DNA from: Bacteroidota bacterium | GTDB lineage: Bacteria > Bacteroidota > Bacteroidia > Palsa-965 | Assembly: GCA_006218065.1 (NCBI GenBank) | Contig: VBWE01000030.1 | Location: forward strand, 24,128 to 88,127 | Reading direction: 5' to 3' | Length of the DNA: 64,000 nt | Shown here: positions 26,315 to 35,962 of the stretch, piece by piece | Layout of the letters: each line of letters opens with the position of its first letter | How positions within the stretch are numbered: the stretch's first letter is position 1 | Notes under the pieces: generated by a model | Databases searched by the model: none | Told to the model about the DNA's origin: nothing | The model's input: only the letters and a program-made list of their open reading frames with translations | Position numbers and translations under genes: made by a program

Positions 26315-28033
26315 TCAGCGCGTAAATTTCTTTTTGTATTCCGTCGCATTTCCTTTTTTATCCGAAACGAGCAGCCGCAGCTCATGATCGCCTTTTCCCA
26401 CGCGCGAATCGAAAGAGTAATAGAGTAATTTTTTCTTCGGCTCGTATTCCAGCAGCACCCATTTTCCGTCGATATACAATTTATAGCTGCCGATCCCGGA
26501 AAGATTATCACTCACGGTAAAGCCGATGTATTTCAGCGCTGCGAAGCCGGACTGGATACCTTTCTGGTCGAAATTGGCGGGCTTTACGGAAGGAGCCGTA
26601 GTATCGGGCGCGACGGAGTAATTTCCGAATTCCTTGATCATTGTCGTAATCTGCCCGTTTTCATAAACGCCGCCCACGCTGCTGCGCCCTCCTTTCGGGG
26701 AAATTTCAACGACCAGTAATTTTGAAGCAAGCGAGTCCGGGATTCTTCCTGCGGGTTTGATGGTCAGCGAGCAGGGCAGTTGCAGCGGCGTTTTGTCGTT
26801 GTGCAAACTCACGACCGGCCAGGTGGCCCCTGCCGCGCGGCTTGAACCGGATTTGAGGTACTCATCTTCATATAAAGCGCCTGCCGGGATGACAAAACGG
26901 AAATGCTCGGATTGCAGTACGTTTTCCTGGTCCCATTTTTTCGGTGCGAGCGACTGGCCCATGATGTTTTTTCCTGATCCTTTGATTTTGAATTCCGCCG
27001 CAGCCGTATTTCCGTTCACATCGATGAGTACGTATTTTATACGGTACACGCTGTCACCGGAGATCAGTAACTGTCCTTTGGAAACAACCGAATCGTAAAT
27101 CGGCAGTTTGTTGTTCGGCGCGAGAAAACTTTTCTGGTAATACTTTTTGCCGGTCTGCAGTTCCGGGTAGTCGATATAACAATTGATGTAACGCGACTCG
27201 TCAAACCCCATTTTGCGGAAGCCGTGACTGTAAATCAGCTTGTCGTTTTTCCAGACCTGCATGCCGTACACGCCGTTTTTCCCGTGGCGCGTATCTTCCT
27301 GGTCGAAACCTTCCATCGCGAAACCGATCCTTCCGCAGGCCACGATACTGTCGGCCGGGTTGGCGAAAACATATTTCTGCCCGGATTTTTTCAGCGTGAT
27401 TTTTTTGCGTCCCGATTTCGCTCCTTTGACTTCCGCAGCGCCATCCAGTTCGTACACTACCAGCGTTTGCGGCGTGGGCGGGATGGAATCGGAAATGGGC
27501 AAACCGAAAAGCTGCGGGTTCAATGCTTCTTCCGTATTCGCATCGCGTATCTCGAAATGCAGGTGCGGTCCTCCCGAACTGCCGGTATTGCCCGAGTATC
27601 CCATGATCTGTCCCTGCTTCACCGGCAGTTCGCCCGGGCGCGGAAAAAGTTCCACTTCAAATGATTCGCGCGAGTATTGTTCGTGCTCTACGTATTTCCC
27701 GATCCCGGGATTGAATTTCGAGAGGTGCGCATAAACCGTCACGTAACCGTTGGCATGCATCACGTAAAGCACCCGCCCGTACCCGTAAGGACCCACTTTG
27801 ATGCGCGTAACAAAACCTTCGGCGGAAGCCATTACCGGGATGCCTTCTTTGTTGCTGGTCGAAAAATCGAGCCCGGCGTGAAAATGGTTCGGCCGCAGTT
27901 CCCCGAAATTCCCGGAAATGCGCGGCGGAATGTTCATCGGCATCCGGAAATAATTCTTCGGGAAATTATCCTGGGCAGTGGAAACCAATACCGGTAAAAA
28001 GAGCAGGAGGTTTATGGAAATCAGTCGGCGCAT
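26315..28033 (-). CDS. M23 family metalloendopeptidase, exported
   Basis: A 572-residue protein with a signal peptide ending VSTAQ. The LytM/M23 domain is at the N-terminus. Zinc ligands are visible in HAGLDFS (His52, Asp56) and HLHFE (His159), with His103 in YAHLS also conserved. It should cut peptidoglycan cross-bridges. The remaining 400 residues are beta-rich, ending in an Ig-like domain (ASIL-type DNLSGIGSYKLYIDGKW). It is convergent with the PD40 gene with no spacer (stops abut at 26314/26315). ATG 28063 is a possible earlier start. Confidence 0.9.
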   Translation of the reverse strand: MRRLISINLLLFLPVLVSTAQDNFPKNYFRMPMNIPPRISGNFGELRPNHFHAGLDFSTSNKEGIPVMASAEGFVTRIKVGPYGYGRVLYVMHANGYVTVYAHLSKFNPGIGKYVEHEQYSRESFEVELFPRPGELPVKQGQIMGYSGNTGSSGGPHLHFEIRDANTEEALNPQLFGLPISDSIPPTPQTLVVYELDGAAEVKGAKSGRKKITLKKSGQKYVFANPADSIVACGRIGFAMEGFDQEDTRHGKNGVYGMQVWKNDKLIYSHGFRKMGFDESRYINCYIDYPELQTGKKYYQKSFLAPNNKLPIYDSVVSKGQLLISGDSVYRIKYVLIDVNGNTAAAEFKIKGSGKNIMGQSLAPKKWDQENVLQSEHFRFVIPAGALYEDEYLKSGSSRAAGATWPVVSLHNDKTPLQLPCSLTIKPAGRIPDSLASKLLVVEISPKGGRSSVGGVYENGQITTMIKEFGNYSVAPDTTAPSVKPANFDQKGIQSGFAALKYIGFTVSDNLSGIGSYKLYIDGKWVLLEYEPKKKLLYYSFDSRVGKGDHELRLLVSDKKGNATEYKKKFTR

Positions 28034-28077
28034 GAGTCTATACTGCAAAAGTAGTTTCGCCATCCATGCACATTGCC

Positions 28078-28085
28078 TATTTTTG
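28078..28085 (+). promoter_or_regulatory. -7 box before the MORN/TonB_C gene cluster
   Basis: TATTTTTG matches TAnnTTTG and lies 28 bases upstream of the GTG start at 28113. The -33 region (TTTC at 28055) is weak. Confidence 0.5.
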
Positions 28086-28112
28086 ATAAACAATCCCCAA
28101 TACTTTTCAACT

Positions 28113-29894
28113 GTGCTGAATAGACTCATTTCTGTTTTCCTGTTTCTCGCAATTGCCGTGCCTCTTTCGGCGCAGCCGCGAAACGGGCGGCACAAAGAGC
28201 AGCATCCTAACGGGAAAACGTCGGTGAGCGGGCATTTCAGGAAAGGACTGCGGAGCGGTAAATGGGAATATTACGCCGAAAACGGGTTACTGCTTCGCCG
28301 CGAATATTATAAGCAGGGGAAAGCGCAGGGCTGGTCGCGGGCTTTTGAAGACGGGAAGTATCTCCGCACGGAGACACATTATACGGACGGAAAACGTGAC
28401 AGTATTTACCGCGAATTCGACCGGCAGGGAAACGTTATGCTGGCCGGCCGTTATGCCGGTGATATGAAACAGGGAACCTGGACAACATACAGCAGTCCTT
28501 CGCCGGATATGATCAGCAGGAAGAGTTTTTACATTCCATACGTCCGTTTCCGCTTCGTATATGCGCACAAACTGGTCAAAGGCCGCCAGCTAACGCTGAA
28601 AACGGAAAACTACCTCGACGGTCTGCTGCACGGGGAATACAAACAATTCAACGAAACATTCAACCTGGTCGTTTCAGGTCAGTACGAAAACGGGAAACGA
28701 TCGGGACTTTTCACCGAATTCAGTAAAGATTTCACTACGCGTTATGAACGTACGTACCGGAACGACAGCCTGGTGAAAGAAGCGGAGTTCGGCCGGAAAC
28801 ATATAGAGTATGAACTGCGGGACGGCGTAAAGCATGGTGTTTATAAAGAATGGTCCACATACTCGGGCGGACATCTGAAACTGCAGGGACAATATGTAAA
28901 CGGTGAACGTCACGGAACTTTCCAGGAATGGAACCGCACGGGAAAAAAATGGCTGGAGTATAATTATGTAAACGGGGAACTGACGGGCGAACGAAAAGAG
29001 TTTGACGAGAACGGGTGGGTTACCATACACGCGTTTTTCAAAAACGGTGATTACGACAGTACATACACAACATACTACGATAAGTCTTTAAAGCATGAAG
29101 AACAGTGGTTTTGCCGGGATGGGAAATTCGAAGGTACTTACTTCCGCTGGCATGAACATGTCTGTATTGACAAACAGGCGTATCAGCCGGAACTCTACCC
29201 GGGAGCGCTCATGGGCATACCTTCGCTTGCGGAAGAAGGACAATATGTGAATGACAAACGCGAAGGCAAATTCACCGGTTACGCCTGCGACGGTAAACTG
29301 CTTTATACAGCGCATTATAGAAGCGGGACGCTGGACGGACTTTATGAAGAGTATCATGCTAATGGGAAAATATTTATCCGGCAGGAATTTAAAACCGGTC
29401 AGCTTGCCGGAACGCTGAAAGTATGGGAGCCCAATGGGAAACTGCAGAAAGAATACTCCATCGCTGAGATAAAAAGCAACATGGTAGATCAAGATCCGGT
29501 CGCGGGCATCAGGCGATTCGCAGCGCGGGCCAGCAGAAGACCGGATGAGGTGACCGATCCTGGAGATGAGATTGGCTTGATGGAATTCCCGGAAGAACAA
29601 CCTTCCTTTCCCGGCGGTGAGAGTGAAATGTACAAGTACCTGTCTCAAAATATCCGCTATCCGGCCATGGAGAAGGAAATGGGCATCCAGGGAACGGTGT
29701 ATATCAAGTTCATTATCGGAAAAGACGGCTCGGTTTCGGAAGTGGAAGTTGCAAGATCCGTTCCCGGCGGCACTGGCCTGGAAAAGGAAGCTGTACGCGT
29801 GATCAGAAGCATGCCCCGCTGGAGCCCTGGTAAAACAAACGGAAGACCTGTTCGCACAAAATACACGCTTCCTATCCGTTTTATCCTGCACTGA
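28113..29894 (+). CDS. MORN_2-repeat protein with TonB C-terminal domain (paralogue A)
   Basis: GTG start (the frame extends upstream, but only this start gives a signal peptide, ending PLSAQP). Residues about 30-470 are MORN_2/YwqK-like repeats of the type GxxxNGKxxxxGxxxxGxRxGxWxxY. An acidic linker follows, and then a TonB C-terminal domain: SFPGGESEMYKYLSQNIRYP, GTVYIKFIIGKDGSVSEVEV, RSMPRWSPGKTNGRPV. Unlike canonical TonB it has a cleavable-looking signal peptide instead of a membrane anchor and Pro-rich spacer. It is the first of five tandem paralogues. Function unknown; a periplasmic or outer-membrane scaffold is a reasonable guess. Confidence 0.85.
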   Translation: MLNRLISVFLFLAIAVPLSAQPRNGRHKEQHPNGKTSVSGHFRKGLRSGKWEYYAENGLLLRREYYKQGKAQGWSRAFEDGKYLRTETHYTDGKRDSIYREFDRQGNVMLAGRYAGDMKQGTWTTYSSPSPDMISRKSFYIPYVRFRFVYAHKLVKGRQLTLKTENYLDGLLHGEYKQFNETFNLVVSGQYENGKRSGLFTEFSKDFTTRYERTYRNDSLVKEAEFGRKHIEYELRDGVKHGVYKEWSTYSGGHLKLQGQYVNGERHGTFQEWNRTGKKWLEYNYVNGELTGERKEFDENGWVTIHAFFKNGDYDSTYTTYYDKSLKHEEQWFCRDGKFEGTYFRWHEHVCIDKQAYQPELYPGALMGIPSLAEEGQYVNDKREGKFTGYACDGKLLYTAHYRSGTLDGLYEEYHANGKIFIRQEFKTGQLAGTLKVWEPNGKLQKEYSIAEIKSNMVDQDPVAGIRRFAARASRRPDEVTDPGDEIGLMEFPEEQPSFPGGESEMYKYLSQNIRYPAMEKEMGIQGTVYIKFIIGKDGSVSEVEVARSVPGGTGLEKEAVRVIRSMPRWSPGKTNGRPVRTKYTLPIRFILH

Positions 29895-29935
29895 TTGTCC
29901 CTGCATTATCTTAAATTTGATCAAAACCGTGCCGG

Positions 29936-31153
29936 ATGAGATTCGTTTCTCTTTTTTCCTTTTTCCTGTTTTTCTCTGTCATCCTCCGGGCTCAGCCGGA
30001 GAACGGGTATTATGCGGAAAAACATCCCGGCGGGGAAAAATCCTGTGAAGGCAATTACAAAAAAGGGAAAAAAGAAGGCACCTGGAATTGCTGGTCGGCC
30101 AACGGCGTACTGATCCGCAAAGAAAATTACCGCCAGGGAGAACTGCATGGCAGGCAGATCGAATGTTACGGCGAAAAATTCATTACCAGCAGCAGTTATT
30201 ATACAATGGGCCTGCGCGACAGCGTATGGAAACGTTTCGATGAAAAAGGCCGCGTAATCTCGGAAAGGACATACCGCAACGATCTGCCCGGCGGAGGCTG
30301 GGATTATTATGACTGGACCAGTGGGCAGCAGATCCGGGTGAAAAGAGAATTTTACCGCGACGGCCTGCGCGACGGCCAGTTTATTGAATGGACCAATACC
30401 GGCGTGAGAAAATCGGAATCGTGGTACAAAAAAGATCTGCGCGACAGTCTCTGGCTGACTTTCGATAATTCAGGACGTGTGCTTACCGAATCACGTTACC
30501 GGGATGATTTGCCAAACGGAGTATGGCGCACCTGGCAATGGTCGGGGCAAAAAAAAATACTTGTGCAAAGCGAAAATTACGTGGACGGAAAAAGAGACGG
30601 GCTTTTCGAAGCCTGGAACCCCGACAGCACAAAGAAAGTCAGCGCTAAGTTTAAAGCCGGTAAAATACAGGCTGCGCCCGAAGCCTGGGATTACACCGGT
30701 GCGCCTGTCGCTCCGGATCAGTTCGAATATTGTGCTATCGTTTACAGTACCGACCTGAGATCGTATTACATGAATGATACTGTACTCGCGCGCAAACACA
30801 TGCCCGGTTGCTATGGTTACGATCCTACCGAACAGGTATTTGATTATACCGATACCCGCGCTGAATTTCCCGGCGGAATTGATTCGATGAATGCGTATAT
30901 CCGCAGGAACCTGCGTTATCCCGACCTCTGCAAAGAACAGGCGATCCAGGGAACCGTGTACATTAAGTTCATCGTGGAGAAAAACGGCATGATTACCGAT
31001 GCGAAGATCGTGCGGGGCATACGAGGTTGTCCGCAGATGGAAAAAGAATCGTTGCGGGTGGTGAAAGGAATGCCCCGGTTTAAACCGGCCCGGCAAGGCG
31101 GCAGGATTGTTCGTTCCTATTCTACAATCCCGTTCCGCTTTAAGCTGAGCTGA
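29936..31153 (+). CDS. MORN_2-repeat protein with TonB C-terminal domain (paralogue B)
   Basis: A 405-residue paralogue with a signal peptide ending LRAQP, fewer MORN_2 repeats (about 25-250; SCEGNYKKGKKEGTWNCW), and a linker with Tyr/Asp. The TonB_C domain (AEFPGGIDSMNAYIRRNLRY to the end) has the same GTVYIKFIVEKNG and MPRFKPARQGG signatures. A TAAATTTG -7 box at 29912-29919 may drive it separately, although the gap to paralogue A is only 41 bases. Confidence 0.85.
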   Translation: MRFVSLFSFFLFFSVILRAQPENGYYAEKHPGGEKSCEGNYKKGKKEGTWNCWSANGVLIRKENYRQGELHGRQIECYGEKFITSSSYYTMGLRDSVWKRFDEKGRVISERTYRNDLPGGGWDYYDWTSGQQIRVKREFYRDGLRDGQFIEWTNTGVRKSESWYKKDLRDSLWLTFDNSGRVLTESRYRDDLPNGVWRTWQWSGQKKILVQSENYVDGKRDGLFEAWNPDSTKKVSAKFKAGKIQAAPEAWDYTGAPVAPDQFEYCAIVYSTDLRSYYMNDTVLARKHMPGCYGYDPTEQVFDYTDTRAEFPGGIDSMNAYIRRNLRYPDLCKEQAIQGTVYIKFIVEKNGMITDAKIVRGIRGCPQMEKESLRVVKGMPRFKPARQGGRIVRSYSTIPFRFKLS

Positions 31154-31210
31154 AGCGGTATGGAAAATGCCGGTTCGATGCATCCAGTAAGAAACCAAAA
31201 TGGAATTTCT

Positions 31211-32926
31211 ATGCGTTTCTTTACCCAAACCATCCTGATTGCAAGCCTGTTCAGTTCATCCCTTTTGGCCCAGCCCGGAGATACAGACGGATTTAAAACC
31301 GAAAAACATCCCAACGGGCAAAAAGCCGCAGCCGGTTATTACGTAAAAGGCAAAAAAGACGGTTTCTGGAAATACTGGTCCGAAGACGGCAAACTCCGCA
31401 AAACGGAAATGTACCGGAAAGGCCTGTTGAACGGTTGGTACAGGCTGTATTTCGCCAACGATTCCACAGCCGAAGAAATGTTTTATGCAAACGGCGAGCT
31501 GGACAGTTCATACAAAGAGTTTAACGATGCCGGCAGTTTGCTGGTCAGCGGACATTATAAGAGCGGGAAAAAAACGGGCGAGTGGAATCATTACCTGCGC
31601 AACACAACAATTAACGGCGTTAACATGAACTGGGGCGGACAGAACGGCAGCCAGGCGAGGCCCGCACCTCCGAAACTTCCGCTGGTAAAAACGGAAAACT
31701 ACCGCGAAGGATTATTGCATGGAACGTATATCGAAAATGACGCCTGGGGAAGAGTGACCTTGCGGGGCCAGTATACGAATGGCAAGAAAGACGGCAAATT
31801 CGAAAAGATTTATGAAAGCCTCGTGCAATGGTTCAGCCGTGATTCGCTGGTGCGGGAGAAGAAAGCGAAAGACGGCGGCATGGAAGAATCAGAATTGAAA
31901 AACGGGCAGAAGCACGGCGAGTACAAATATTACAAACCGGCGAATGTCCTGCGGATCGAAGGACGTTACAGGAATAATATCCGCCACGGAAAATTTACCG
32001 AATACCGCGCCGACGGAAGCAAATGGCTCGAATACACATACGTTGACGGCACCCTGCATGGTGAAAAAAGAGAATTCGACGCAGCCGGGAAACTCAGCCT
32101 GGTATGCCGCCTGAACAACGGAATTTTCGACAGCCTGTATACTACGTTTTACCCGAAAGGAACGGTGAAAGAACAATGGAGATGCGTGAAAGGAGATTTT
32201 GAAGGCGCTTTTACGGCGCATCATCCAAACGGCAGGCTCGCGGAAACGGGCATGTACCGGAACGATATGCGCGAAGGTATTTTTACTTCGTACGATACGC
32301 TGGGAAATAAAATGGGTGTGGTGCAGTACCACGAAGGTATGAAAAACGGTACTTATACCGAATGGTATTCGTCGGGCAGCGCGAAGAAAATGGAACTGAA
32401 ATTTGTGGACGACAGCCTGGCCGGTGCACCGAAATTCTGGTCGAAGGAAGGCCGGATGCTCCGCGGCCCGCAGCTCGGAGGGATTTACGAACTCAACGGG
32501 AGTTACGCGAATTATTACGGGTACGCGATGCCGGATACGCTTACGGAAATTTTTGACCAGATGCGTTTTATTTTCAGCCTGCCGCTCGAAAACCGGAACG
32601 AAAATGTAAAACCTGCGCGTTATGCCAAAGGCGACAAGGGCCTGGTGAGCGATCTCGCGCGTGTGCTGCTTCCGTATGCCAATAATTATTATTATGGATC
32701 GGGAATCGTGGTGCTTACTTTTGATGTGACGGAAAAAGGCGTGATGGAAAACCTGAAAGTGTATAAAGCATACGACCGGAAAAGTATTTACAACTACAAT
32801 GCGCAGTCTTTCAGCCAGAATATACTGGCCGCAATGAACACCTTGCTTAATGAAAAATGGATCCCTGCGGAAGAGAACGGTCAGAAAAGAAAGAGCCGGG
32901 AAATCCTGGTCATAAAATCCAAATAG
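31211..32926 (+). CDS. MORN_2-repeat protein with degenerate TonB_C-like tail (paralogue C)
   Basis: A 571-residue paralogue; the ATG at 31211 gives a signal peptide ending SLLAQP (an upstream ATG at 31160 adds 17 polar residues). Most of the protein is MORN_2-like repeats (NGQKAAAGYYVKGKKDGFWK). The last 80 residues (IVVLTFDVTEKGVMENLKV through EKWIPAEENGQKRK) align in layout with the TonB_C domains of its neighbours, but the FPGG opening and the final PIRF strand are lost. It may therefore have lost or changed the partner-binding function. Confidence 0.8.
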   Translation: MRFFTQTILIASLFSSSLLAQPGDTDGFKTEKHPNGQKAAAGYYVKGKKDGFWKYWSEDGKLRKTEMYRKGLLNGWYRLYFANDSTAEEMFYANGELDSSYKEFNDAGSLLVSGHYKSGKKTGEWNHYLRNTTINGVNMNWGGQNGSQARPAPPKLPLVKTENYREGLLHGTYIENDAWGRVTLRGQYTNGKKDGKFEKIYESLVQWFSRDSLVREKKAKDGGMEESELKNGQKHGEYKYYKPANVLRIEGRYRNNIRHGKFTEYRADGSKWLEYTYVDGTLHGEKREFDAAGKLSLVCRLNNGIFDSLYTTFYPKGTVKEQWRCVKGDFEGAFTAHHPNGRLAETGMYRNDMREGIFTSYDTLGNKMGVVQYHEGMKNGTYTEWYSSGSAKKMELKFVDDSLAGAPKFWSKEGRMLRGPQLGGIYELNGSYANYYGYAMPDTLTEIFDQMRFIFSLPLENRNENVKPARYAKGDKGLVSDLARVLLPYANNYYYGSGIVVLTFDVTEKGVMENLKVYKAYDRKSIYNYNAQSFSQNILAAMNTLLNEKWIPAEENGQKRKSREILVIKSK

Positions 32927-32934
32927 AGCGAATT

Positions 32935-34638
32935 GTGAAGAAGTGTCTTTTTCTTGTCTTCCTGTTTTTTGCAGGCATAACCGTTGCAGATGCGCAAACC
33001 ATTCCTCCGCACCGCGGCAGGCATATTGAAAAGTATCCGAACGGAGAAAAGAAACTCGTCGGGCGTTGCAAAAAAAGCGGGGCCACAGGCAAATGGAAAT
33101 CATACTATGAAAACGGGAATCTCCGCGAATTAAGCCATTATCATAAAGGCGAACGCACAGGTTCATTTACATCCTGGTATGAATCCGGTAAAGTAAAAGA
33201 GACCGGAACGTATATGCAGGACAAAAAAAACGGGGAATGGATTGTCCTATATGAAAGCGGGAAACGGAAAAACGTGCGTTATTATGACCAGGGCCAGGCC
33301 GTGGGCGAGTGGATGCATTGGTACGAAAACGGCAGGGTGGAAAAAACGGAATCGTTTGCCGATGGTTTGCTGTACGGCCCTTCGGAATATTTTTATAGTA
33401 ATGGACAAGTCATGCGCCTGGTTTCATACGATGCCGGCCGGAAAAACGGTTATTGGAACGAATATGATTCAACAGGCGCAGTTACGCTGATGATCGAATA
33501 CCGGCTGGATGTGCTCGATGGAAATTACCGGCAGTGGGAAAATGGTAAACAAATTAAGGATTACTGGTACGCCAACGGTTTGCTCCACGGTTCGCAGCTC
33601 GATATGAATGTAAAAGGCGATACGGTGCTTTATGAAAACTACAGCGCCGGTAAATTTCACGGCATACAGAAACGATATGAAAACGGGAAATGCGTGTATG
33701 CCGCCATGTATTCCGACGGCTCCCGGAACGGCGAAGTAAATTCCTATGCCGTAACATCCGGTGTGCTGCTGCTGCGCGAATGGTTTACGATGGATCACGT
33801 GGACAGTACGCTGGCGCGGTATGTAAACGGGTACGATAAATATTTCCGCCGCTACGACCGGAACGGAAAACTGCACGGCATTTACGAGGAATGGAATGAC
33901 AACGGGAAATTGCTGGTGCGCGGAACATATGTACATGGATTAAAGAGCGGGGAGTGGACAGTATATTATCCCGAAGGGCAGAAAAAGTCGACGGTAACTT
34001 TTGTGGACGGGAAAGCGCACGGACTTTTCCAGCGTACCTATCCGAACGGTAAAAAAATACTGGTGCAGCGTTTTGAAAACGGCGAAGCGAAAGGATACGC
34101 CGAAATATGGGACGATAAAGGCCGACTGTTCCGCCGCGGAAGCCTGATGTATGAAGCGATACTCGCCAGCAGCCTGATCGATGAAACCTTTGTGGGCGCA
34201 AACGACGAACCGGATATGCCCGAACCGCCGAGAAGAACAAAGCAGCACGATGCAAGGAATGAAATACCTGTATATGATTATGTTATTGAGCCGCCCGTAC
34301 CTGAACTGCCCGAACCTGAAATATTCCAGGTTGCAGAAGAAATGCCGGTTTTTCCCGGTGGCGAAGCGGGGATGATGGAATTTATAAAGAGAAATATGGT
34401 TTATCCGCGGGAAGAACTGGAAGCCGATAAAAAGGGTACTGTTTACCTCAGCTTTGTTGTTGAAAAAGACGGAAGCATATCGGATGTGAAACCGCTTAAA
34501 GAAGTCCGCGACGCCCCCGGCCTCAGCAAAGAAGCTATCCGCCTGGTCAAGACGATGCCCCGGTTTACGCCGGCTAAAATGAACGGAAGAACCGTGCGCG
34601 CACGCATGACCATCCCGATCCGGTTTGTATTGCGTTGA
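32935..34638 (+). CDS. MORN_2-repeat protein with TonB C-terminal domain (paralogue D)
   Basis: GTG start 8 bases after the stop of paralogue C; the signal peptide ends TVADAQ. Residues 30-410 are MORN_2-like repeats (NGEKKLVGRCKKSGATGKWK). Then comes a Pro/Glu-rich linker (PPVPELPEPEIF), the nearest thing here to a TonB spacer. The TonB_C domain includes PVFPGGEAGMMEFIKRNMVY, GTVYLSFVVEKDGSISDV and MPRFTPAKMNGRTV. Very likely co-transcribed with C. Confidence 0.85.
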   Translation: MKKCLFLVFLFFAGITVADAQTIPPHRGRHIEKYPNGEKKLVGRCKKSGATGKWKSYYENGNLRELSHYHKGERTGSFTSWYESGKVKETGTYMQDKKNGEWIVLYESGKRKNVRYYDQGQAVGEWMHWYENGRVEKTESFADGLLYGPSEYFYSNGQVMRLVSYDAGRKNGYWNEYDSTGAVTLMIEYRLDVLDGNYRQWENGKQIKDYWYANGLLHGSQLDMNVKGDTVLYENYSAGKFHGIQKRYENGKCVYAAMYSDGSRNGEVNSYAVTSGVLLLREWFTMDHVDSTLARYVNGYDKYFRRYDRNGKLHGIYEEWNDNGKLLVRGTYVHGLKSGEWTVYYPEGQKKSTVTFVDGKAHGLFQRTYPNGKKILVQRFENGEAKGYAEIWDDKGRLFRRGSLMYEAILASSLIDETFVGANDEPDMPEPPRRTKQHDARNEIPVYDYVIEPPVPELPEPEIFQVAEEMPVFPGGEAGMMEFIKRNMVYPREELEADKKGTVYLSFVVEKDGSISDVKPLKEVRDAPGLSKEAIRLVKTMPRFTPAKMNGRTVRARMTIPIRFVLR

Positions 34639-34655
34639 AAATCGCAATAGCTTTG
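34624..34655 (+). promoter_or_regulatory. Promoter for paralogue E
   Basis: TTTG at 34624-34627, inside the last codons of paralogue D, a 20-base spacer, then TAGCTTTG at 34648-34655. The start codon is 22 bases further on. Same spacing as the cspA promoter. Confidence 0.65.
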
Positions 34656-34677
34656 CAGCGGCAAATACATTCCACCC

Positions 34678-35925
34678 GTGAACAAAATTCCGCTTTACAT
34701 CCTCGGTATTCTTTTTACTTTTTCCTGTATCCATGCTTCGGCTCAGCCTGAAAACGGCCTGTTCAAAGCGAAGCACGCCAACGGGGAAACCGCGTCGCGC
34801 GGACATTACAAGGACGGGCTTAAAACCGGCAAGTGGGAATACTGGACGGAAACCGGCAGCCTGGTGAAAGTGGAAACCTTCGAGAAAGGCAAAAGGAACG
34901 GACGCTACGAAACCTATATCTATTCGAACAAACCTGCTGTTACCGGTTCATTCCTCGATGATAAGGAAGATGGCGAATGGCGCGGCTATTACGAAAACGG
35001 TTTGCCGCATTATATAAAATATTACAAAGCCGGTTTGCCGGATAAAACCTGGATTTATTTTCACCTGAACGGGCAGAAAGCATCCGAGGAGAAATATGTT
35101 GACGGCCTGAAGGAAGGACTTGCCACGACCTGGTCGGTGAATGGAGAAGTATCAACGGAAATTATGCACAGCAAGGGAAAATGGAACGGCACCGCGAAAA
35201 CCTACGAGGAATCGGGCAAGCTGAGTATCGTTTCCGAATACCGCGACCAGTTGCGGCACGGGGAATACAAAGAATGGAAAAAAGGCGTGCTCGTGGAAGC
35301 TTCCGCGTACAGTGAAGGTAAGCTGCACGGCCGCAGAACAACCTGGTCTGCCGCAGGCGATACGCTTTTACAGGAGCATTATAAGAACGGTATCCGCGAG
35401 GGCCATGCGATCGTATGGAGCAACAAGCGCCGCGTAAGTGAAACGAATTACATGAACGGAAAGCTCGAAGGCGTTTCCAGATTTTACGATTCGGAAAAAG
35501 GCAATTTGCTGTACGTCATGTGGCTCCACGAGGGCCGTCCCGACAGCGCGATGAATTTTTATCCCGATGGAAAACGGCAGAACCTGATCATCTACGGAAA
35601 AGACGGCCTGCGCACCGGCAATTTCACGGATTGGTATGAAGACGGTAAAATAAAAACCACCGGCTATTATATGAATGGCGAACGCCAGTTTATCTGGAAA
35701 ACGTTTTTTCCCGACGGTTCGATCGCATCCATCGCCGCCTACCAGTTCGGCGACCTGGTGGAAACGTATACGGCCAAATATCCCAACGGGAAAAAGAAAA
35801 TCGAGCAGAATTATAAAGAAGGCAAACCTGTCGGCCCGGCAAGAATATGGGACGACAAAGGGAAATTACTGCCCGCATCATCCGAACAGTATAAGGAAAT
35901 TCTGAAAACCGGTTTGCCGGATTAA
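34678..35925 (+). CDS. MORN_2-repeat protein without TonB_C domain (paralogue E)
   Basis: A 415-residue paralogue with a GTG start and a signal peptide ending IHASAQP. MORN_2-like repeats run to the end. Its last residues (ARIWDDKGKLLPASSEQYKE) align with the point in paralogue D where the linker begins (AEIWDDKGRLFRRGSLMYEA). It therefore corresponds to D without linker and TonB_C domain. It has its own promoter overlapping the end of D. The loss looks clean rather than a frameshift. Confidence 0.82.
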   Translation: MNKIPLYILGILFTFSCIHASAQPENGLFKAKHANGETASRGHYKDGLKTGKWEYWTETGSLVKVETFEKGKRNGRYETYIYSNKPAVTGSFLDDKEDGEWRGYYENGLPHYIKYYKAGLPDKTWIYFHLNGQKASEEKYVDGLKEGLATTWSVNGEVSTEIMHSKGKWNGTAKTYEESGKLSIVSEYRDQLRHGEYKEWKKGVLVEASAYSEGKLHGRRTTWSAAGDTLLQEHYKNGIREGHAIVWSNKRRVSETNYMNGKLEGVSRFYDSEKGNLLYVMWLHEGRPDSAMNFYPDGKRQNLIIYGKDGLRTGNFTDWYEDGKIKTTGYYMNGERQFIWKTFFPDGSIASIAAYQFGDLVETYTAKYPNGKKKIEQNYKEGKPVGPARIWDDKGKLLPASSEQYKEILKTGLPD

Positions 35926-35962
35926 ATACCCGGCGAAGTCTCGTGAAATTTTTTCGCGACGA

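Noticed and set aside
31889..33166. 425-codon minus-strand ORF across the paralogue C/D junction
   Set aside because: Spans two real genes on the other strand and has no start context or motif.
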